Shown in pieces: positions 60,991 to 64,000 of a DNA stretch of 64,000 bases. This DNA comes from Ruegeria sp. HKCCSA071 (lineage in GTDB: Bacteria > Pseudomonadota > Alphaproteobacteria > Rhodobacterales > Rhodobacteraceae): the NCBI RefSeq assembly GCF_017872555.1, contig NZ_JAEDOX010000008.1, positions 62,001-126,000 of the forward strand. The letters run 5' to 3'. A model generated the notes under the pieces. The model worked only from the letters and a program-made list of their open reading frames with translations. It was not told the DNA's origin and searched no databases. How positions within the stretch are numbered: the stretch's first letter is position 1; each line of letters opens with the position of its first letter. The translations under genes and the position numbers were made by a program.

Positions 60991-62820
60991 TTATAGGCTG
61001 TGTCCGTCATCGTCGCCCCGCCCTTGCAAGAGCGGTTGCGTTGCGTGGGCGTGAACGTCTGAAAGTTCTTCTGAGATTGCGATGATCTTGGAAGAAGCAA
61101 GCTGGTGCAGCTCGTCAACAACGGCCTCTGCGCGGTCGCGGCTGTCCGACAATCCTTGAGCCTGGAAGTGGGCAGCGGCGGTCGAAATGTCGTCGCTGCG
61201 CCATCCCATTGTTGTGCCCAAAGTGACGTTCTGATGATCGCCAAAGCGGGCAACGAACGCCTCGCCATCAAGGCCGTAGCTGCTGGCCGTGTCGGTGACT
61301 TCCTTGCGGATCGCCGCCCACTGTTCGGCCTCCGGATAATCCAAGACATCCATTTCGGCAGTATCCATCAGGGTTGAATATCGCCGGTCCTCGATGATGT
61401 AGGCTTGCAGGTCGGGATCGTTGGGCCGCATGTTGGCTACGTCACCTTTCAACTCTCCTATCTGAATGTCCATCGAAACGCGCAAATGAGGGTCAACGAC
61501 CTCGCGCGCCAGCCCTTCCATTTTTTCGATGGACTGCAAGATTTCAGCAGACTTCTTCGACCAATTGTCACTGGCATCCTCGCCCAAAGTATCGCGCATG
61601 TAAGCGTCATAGCGCACCGCTGGCGGCGAGTAGTTTTCGGACGCTTGATAGTCTTTGTGATCGACAATATCGGCCATCGCCGAGAGCGTTCCGCCGCTTT
61701 CCGCGATATGCTGGTGATCATCAATGTGCTGGATTACACGGGCCTTTAGATCGGGGCTGATTGTTTCCTCGTTGCCGCCTAATTCGACGTGCTGGCGCAA
61801 CTCGCGCATCAGATCTGGTGACTTGTATTCGGGGCCTCCCGGCTCACCGTAGTCATCAAAATGATGAGCCTGATCCAGCAGATGTTCCATTCTCGATACC
61901 ATAGGCTCCTCTCCTTCTATGAGCTTGATGGCAAACTCTTCGATCTTTTCGCTGACGGCGTTGGCGCGCTCATCAAACAGATCGGACATTCTAGCGATGG
62001 ATAAAGTCATAACATCACCTGCCATGTCGCGGGCCGTAACTTCGACTTCCGGGGTGGTCTCAACCACCGACATTCCGGCCTGAACCTTCCACGTGTCGGT
62101 CTCGACTTCCTGCCGCAAGCCTCGCTCAAGGCGGGTCGTAGCGGTCAGCTCAATTCCGTATTGTTCTGCAACCTCAACCTGGATAGAGCGCTGAACGTCG
62201 ATGTTCATTTCGCTGCTCATGCCCATAGCGAGCCACTGCCCATGCTCGACGCCTCGGCTGTTCACAACGATGTGGACATGGGGGTTATCAGTGTCGTTAT
62301 GGAACACGGTCAGATAGTCCCATGTATCGCCAAAATCACCGCTTCCAAATAGACGATCTGCGAACTCCAAACCGGCCTCGTGAGCGGCGTCGGGATAGGT
62401 GCCTTCGGGGAAAGAAACGATCATGTGACGGGTGTAACCGTAGTTGGTTTTCCCGTTGAAATCCTCCGCCCAGGTCTCGATCAGATCACTGACCTGATCC
62501 GCATCGAGCGGGGTCACGCCATTGTCCCGGATGTCCAAAACACCCTCTGCCCGAACGGTCAGATAATTGATCTGGCGGCGCAGTTCGTGCGCGTTCTTGA
62601 CCCCACCTTTGCGAACATGTTTCACAACCGCCTCGGGCCTTCCAACCACGGCCCCAAGCCGCGCCTTGATGGATGAGGCCCGCGAGATCATGAACTTCAT
62701 GCGCTTGGCAGTTTGCAGCTGCTGGCTGATCTGCTTGGACCGATCGACGCCCTTCTGTGCTTCCCGGAACGCAAGCTCTAGGAAGTCTCCGGCTGTCAGA
62801 TTGCGAGCTGCGGCGTTCAT
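60991..62820 (-). CDS. virD2: VirD2-like MOBP relaxase
   Basis: A 609-residue relaxase. The N-terminal domain matches VirD2: the catalytic Tyr is probably Tyr86 (INYLT), and the metal-binding His/Asn lie in NPHVHIVVN (His181, His183, Asn187), with MIVSFPEGT between. It would nick oriT and lead the strand into the recipient. From residue 307 a long acidic region follows that is duplicated in the downstream gene. The ATG overlaps the mobC-like stop (4 nt). A strong internal ribosome-binding site precedes Met307. Confidence 0.92.
   Translation of the reverse strand: MNAAARNLTAGDFLELAFREAQKGVDRSKQISQQLQTAKRMKFMISRASSIKARLGAVVGRPEAVVKHVRKGGVKNAHELRRQINYLTVRAEGVLDIRDNGVTPLDADQVSDLIETWAEDFNGKTNYGYTRHMIVSFPEGTYPDAAHEAGLEFADRLFGSGDFGDTWDYLTVFHNDTDNPHVHIVVNSRGVEHGQWLAMGMSSEMNIDVQRSIQVEVAEQYGIELTATTRLERGLRQEVETDTWKVQAGMSVVETTPEVEVTARDMAGDVMTLSIARMSDLFDERANAVSEKIEEFAIKLIEGEEPMVSRMEHLLDQAHHFDDYGEPGGPEYKSPDLMRELRQHVELGGNEETISPDLKARVIQHIDDHQHIAESGGTLSAMADIVDHKDYQASENYSPPAVRYDAYMRDTLGEDASDNWSKKSAEILQSIEKMEGLAREVVDPHLRVSMDIQIGELKGDVANMRPNDPDLQAYIIEDRRYSTLMDTAEMDVLDYPEAEQWAAIRKEVTDTASSYGLDGEAFVARFGDHQNVTLGTTMGWRSDDISTAAAHFQAQGLSDSRDRAEAVVDELHQLASSKIIAISEELSDVHAHATQPLLQGRGDDDGHSL
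61900..61916 (-). promoter_or_regulatory. internal ribosome-binding site and ATG within the relaxase gene
   Basis: On the minus strand, AAGGAG (61911-61916) lies exactly 8 nt before an in-frame ATG (61902-61900) that encodes Met307. Translation from here would give a 303-residue C-terminal protein. The stand-alone paralog downstream begins at the equivalent residue. Confidence 0.55.
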
Positions 62821-63236
62821 TCTTCAGCTGTCCAATCATCGTCACGCAGGATCCGGCGAATGGCGGATTCAGGTTCACGGTTTCGGCGGGCTGCTGTGAT
62901 CATCGCCTTCAGATCTTGCCGGTGCTGGATGATCGCTCGATGGAGATTTTCGACGTCGCGGCGGTCGTCATCGGTCCAGATCACCGAGCCGCGTTTGGCA
63001 GATTTCGCAAGCTGGTTGAGGTTCGTGTATCCGCCCTGAACCTGTCGCAAGTGCGTCTGCCAGAGATCCACCAGGCCCGGGTCAGGATCGAGATAACCGA
63101 TCAGCCGATAGATCAGTCGTTGGATGATCTGGTTGCGGCTCTTGGCCCCAAGCGCGCCCACAGCCGCCTCCAGACGCGCCAATGCATCCAAAGGCAAGCG
63201 CACGGAAAAGACAGTGGTGTCGGAGGGCTTGCTCAA
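62817..63236 (-). CDS. MobC/VirD1-like mobilization accessory protein
   Basis: A 139-residue protein with an N-terminal ribbon-helix-helix-like segment (TVFSVRLPLDALARLE) and a helical C-terminal part with NLNQLAKSAKRG, as in MobC and VirD1 proteins. These bind oriT and help the relaxase. It starts at TTG 63236, preceded by AAGG at 6 nt, and its stop overlaps the relaxase start. It lies directly beside the predicted oriT. Confidence 0.8.
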   Translation of the reverse strand: MSKPSDTTVFSVRLPLDALARLEAAVGALGAKSRNQIIQRLIYRLIGYLDPDPGLVDLWQTHLRQVQGGYTNLNQLAKSAKRGSVIWTDDDRRDVENLHRAIIQHRQDLKAMITAARRNREPESAIRRILRDDDWTAEE

Positions 63237-63241
63237 TATAT

Positions 63242-63290
63242 ACCTTAGGTTGTATTTATGATTTGTAACACAACTACCTTATCCTGTCAT
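63242..63290 (+). other. oriT: predicted oriT with MOBP nick site
   Basis: TATCCTGTCA at 63280-63289 matches the T-DNA border and RP4-type nick core (ATCCTG, then cleavage); the cut would fall between 63286 and 63287 on the plus strand. ACCTTA is repeated at 63242-63247 and 63276-63281, and a partial inverted repeat (GGTTGT with ACAACTACC) flanks the site. It is the only such site seen, next to mobC. In this orientation the mobilization genes would enter the recipient last. Confidence 0.75.
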
Positions 63291-63522
63291 ACTCTCCAAG
63301 AGGAAACCGGGGGTGATTTTAGAAATCCGTACTTTCTCAAATTGCCCTCGGAACAGTTTTTCTCTTGGAGGCAATCTCCACGCCGGGAAAAGGGTCCCGC
63401 CCCTTTTCCAGCCAGCAGGCGTGGGTGCCAGTGGACCGGCGCAGGGCAATCATGTTTCGCATGAGCTGCCCGAACAGCGCCCGTCACATTCCGGCACGTT
63501 CAAGGTCAGTATGGCATTTTCC

Positions 63523-63698
63523 GCGCGCCTCAGCGCGCTCAGTTTCCCGCCGCCTGCGCGGCGGGTGTGGTCAGGGTGAGGGCTGCCGCGTTGTGGTGGG
63601 ACGGAGCCCCTGCCCGGTCATTGGACCGCGCGCCACCTGTGGCGCATATATGGTCCGGCCTGCGGCCGGAGCAGAAGAAAGGGCGGCTTGCGCCGCCC
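63523..63698. repeat. cluster of GC-rich hairpins in the predicted leading region
   Basis: Five perfect stem-loops lie close together: 63523-63538 (GCGCGC arms), 63546-63565 (CCCGCCGC arms), 63623-63656 (outer GGACC/GGTCC, inner GCGCCAC/GTGGCGC), 63655-63669 (CCGGCC arms) and 63681-63698 (GGGCGGC arms). The last may end the gene at 63709 on the minus strand, where a weak T-rich tract follows. No gene is seen in 63291-63708. Confidence 0.65.
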
Positions 63699-63708
63699 TG
63701 CCCTCTCG

Positions 63709-63909
63709 TCATTCGGTGACGGGATCGTCATCGGTGCGCTTCGGGAAGGCCACCATCTCGACGCTGGGGAACATGCTGTGCTTGACCTGGATCGAGGTGA
63801 TGTTGCCGGTCTCATCGGTATTGACGAAGAGCACCCCGCATCGGTCCCAGAAAGTCTTGCCTTCTTTTTCACCCGTCTTGACGTTCAGTTTCAGTGTTTG
63901 AGTTGCCAT
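63709..63909 (-). CDS. 66-residue conserved-looking small protein
   Basis: A soluble product starting at ATG 63909 with AGGA 7 nt upstream. The sequence is a compact beta-rich pattern (TLKLNVKTGEKEGKTFWDRC and GNITSIQVKHSMFP) that recalls small single-domain proteins often found beside mobilization genes, some annotated as DUF736. I am not certain of the family. It lies beyond oriT, so it would be among the first genes to enter a recipient. Confidence 0.6.
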   Translation of the reverse strand: MATQTLKLNVKTGEKEGKTFWDRCGVLFVNTDETGNITSIQVKHSMFPSVEMVAFPKRTDDDPVTE

Positions 63910-64000
63910 TGTTTGATCCTCGCTATGGCGTGTTTCGATGAACATGGCTGAAGCGGGCATCAAGGGGATGTCAGCAGGGAATTTGATCCGCGCGGAATGC

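Noticed and set aside
63546-63565. GC-rich hairpin as a Rho-independent terminator
   Set aside because: No T-run follows on either strand.
1-64000. CRISPR arrays, tRNA or rRNA genes, riboswitches, intact insertion sequences
   Set aside because: I looked for repeated spacer arrays, cloverleaf or rRNA-like sequence, and transposase motifs and saw none. A covariance-model and IS search would be needed to exclude them fully.

Overview
The window looks like part of a large conjugative plasmid from an alphaproteobacterium, most likely of the Rhodobacterales/roseobacter type. The grounds are a RepC-type replication initiator, a complete VirB/VirD4 secretion system with a VirD2-like relaxase, and gene families common in that order. 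No rRNA, tRNA, CRISPR array, intact transposase or phage gene was seen. The replicon call is inference from gene content.

1-30.9 kb is a copper and periplasmic redox island. Four promoters have the architecture of CueR targets (TTGACC, a 19-bp spacer with a CCTTCC/GGAA dyad, and a -10). They lie before (a) a leftward DUF2933 / lipoprotein / ScsB-DsbD operon that runs off the left edge; (b) a rightward operon of an L,D-transpeptidase, three cytochromes c, a Met-rich cytochrome c'-like protein, a small His/Cys protein, a multicopper oxidase and a DsbA-like oxidoreductase; and (c, d) the divergent pair copZ and copA-cueR. A CusB-CusA-CusF efflux set follows, with four CusF-like modules fused to CusB. 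Then come a methyltransferase, a two-component system with its own repeat operator, and a second metal cluster: EF-hand protein, TVP38, DUF5676, beta-propeller, a P1B ATPase with two Cys-rich N-terminal modules, an APC permease, DUF2933 and an orphan Rieske protein.

31-36 kb is a thiophilic-metal region. It holds a MerR-type regulator divergent from a flippase-like/MFS pair, a DUF411 (CopG-like) protein, and a second MerR divergent from merT plus a Cys-rich small protein. No merA or merP is present.

36-41 kb is the replication region. A LuxR-type regulator with an extra C-terminal domain lies downstream of repC. Upstream of repC is a candidate antisense RNA of about 57 nt with a clear promoter and terminator. 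Periplasmic and nuclease accessory genes follow.

41-54.6 kb is the conjugation system: virB1-2-3-4-7-5-6-8-9-10-11 and virD4, with VirB10 split into an inner-membrane protein and a separate secreted C-terminal domain. 54.8-59.6 kb is cargo between virD4 and the mobilization genes: cytochrome c, DUF411, ArsR, CDF exporter, lspA, and a TRAP permease lacking a binding protein. 59.9-63.3 kb holds a stand-alone copy of the relaxase C-terminal region, the relaxase itself (with a strong internal ribosome-binding site at the same boundary), a MobC/VirD1-like protein and an oriT whose core matches the T-DNA border/RP4 nick consensus. A string of GC-rich hairpins follows in the predicted leading region.

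Together the genes describe a mobile copper and mercury resistance plasmid that handles copper mainly in the periplasm by efflux, oxidation, binding and thiol repair.
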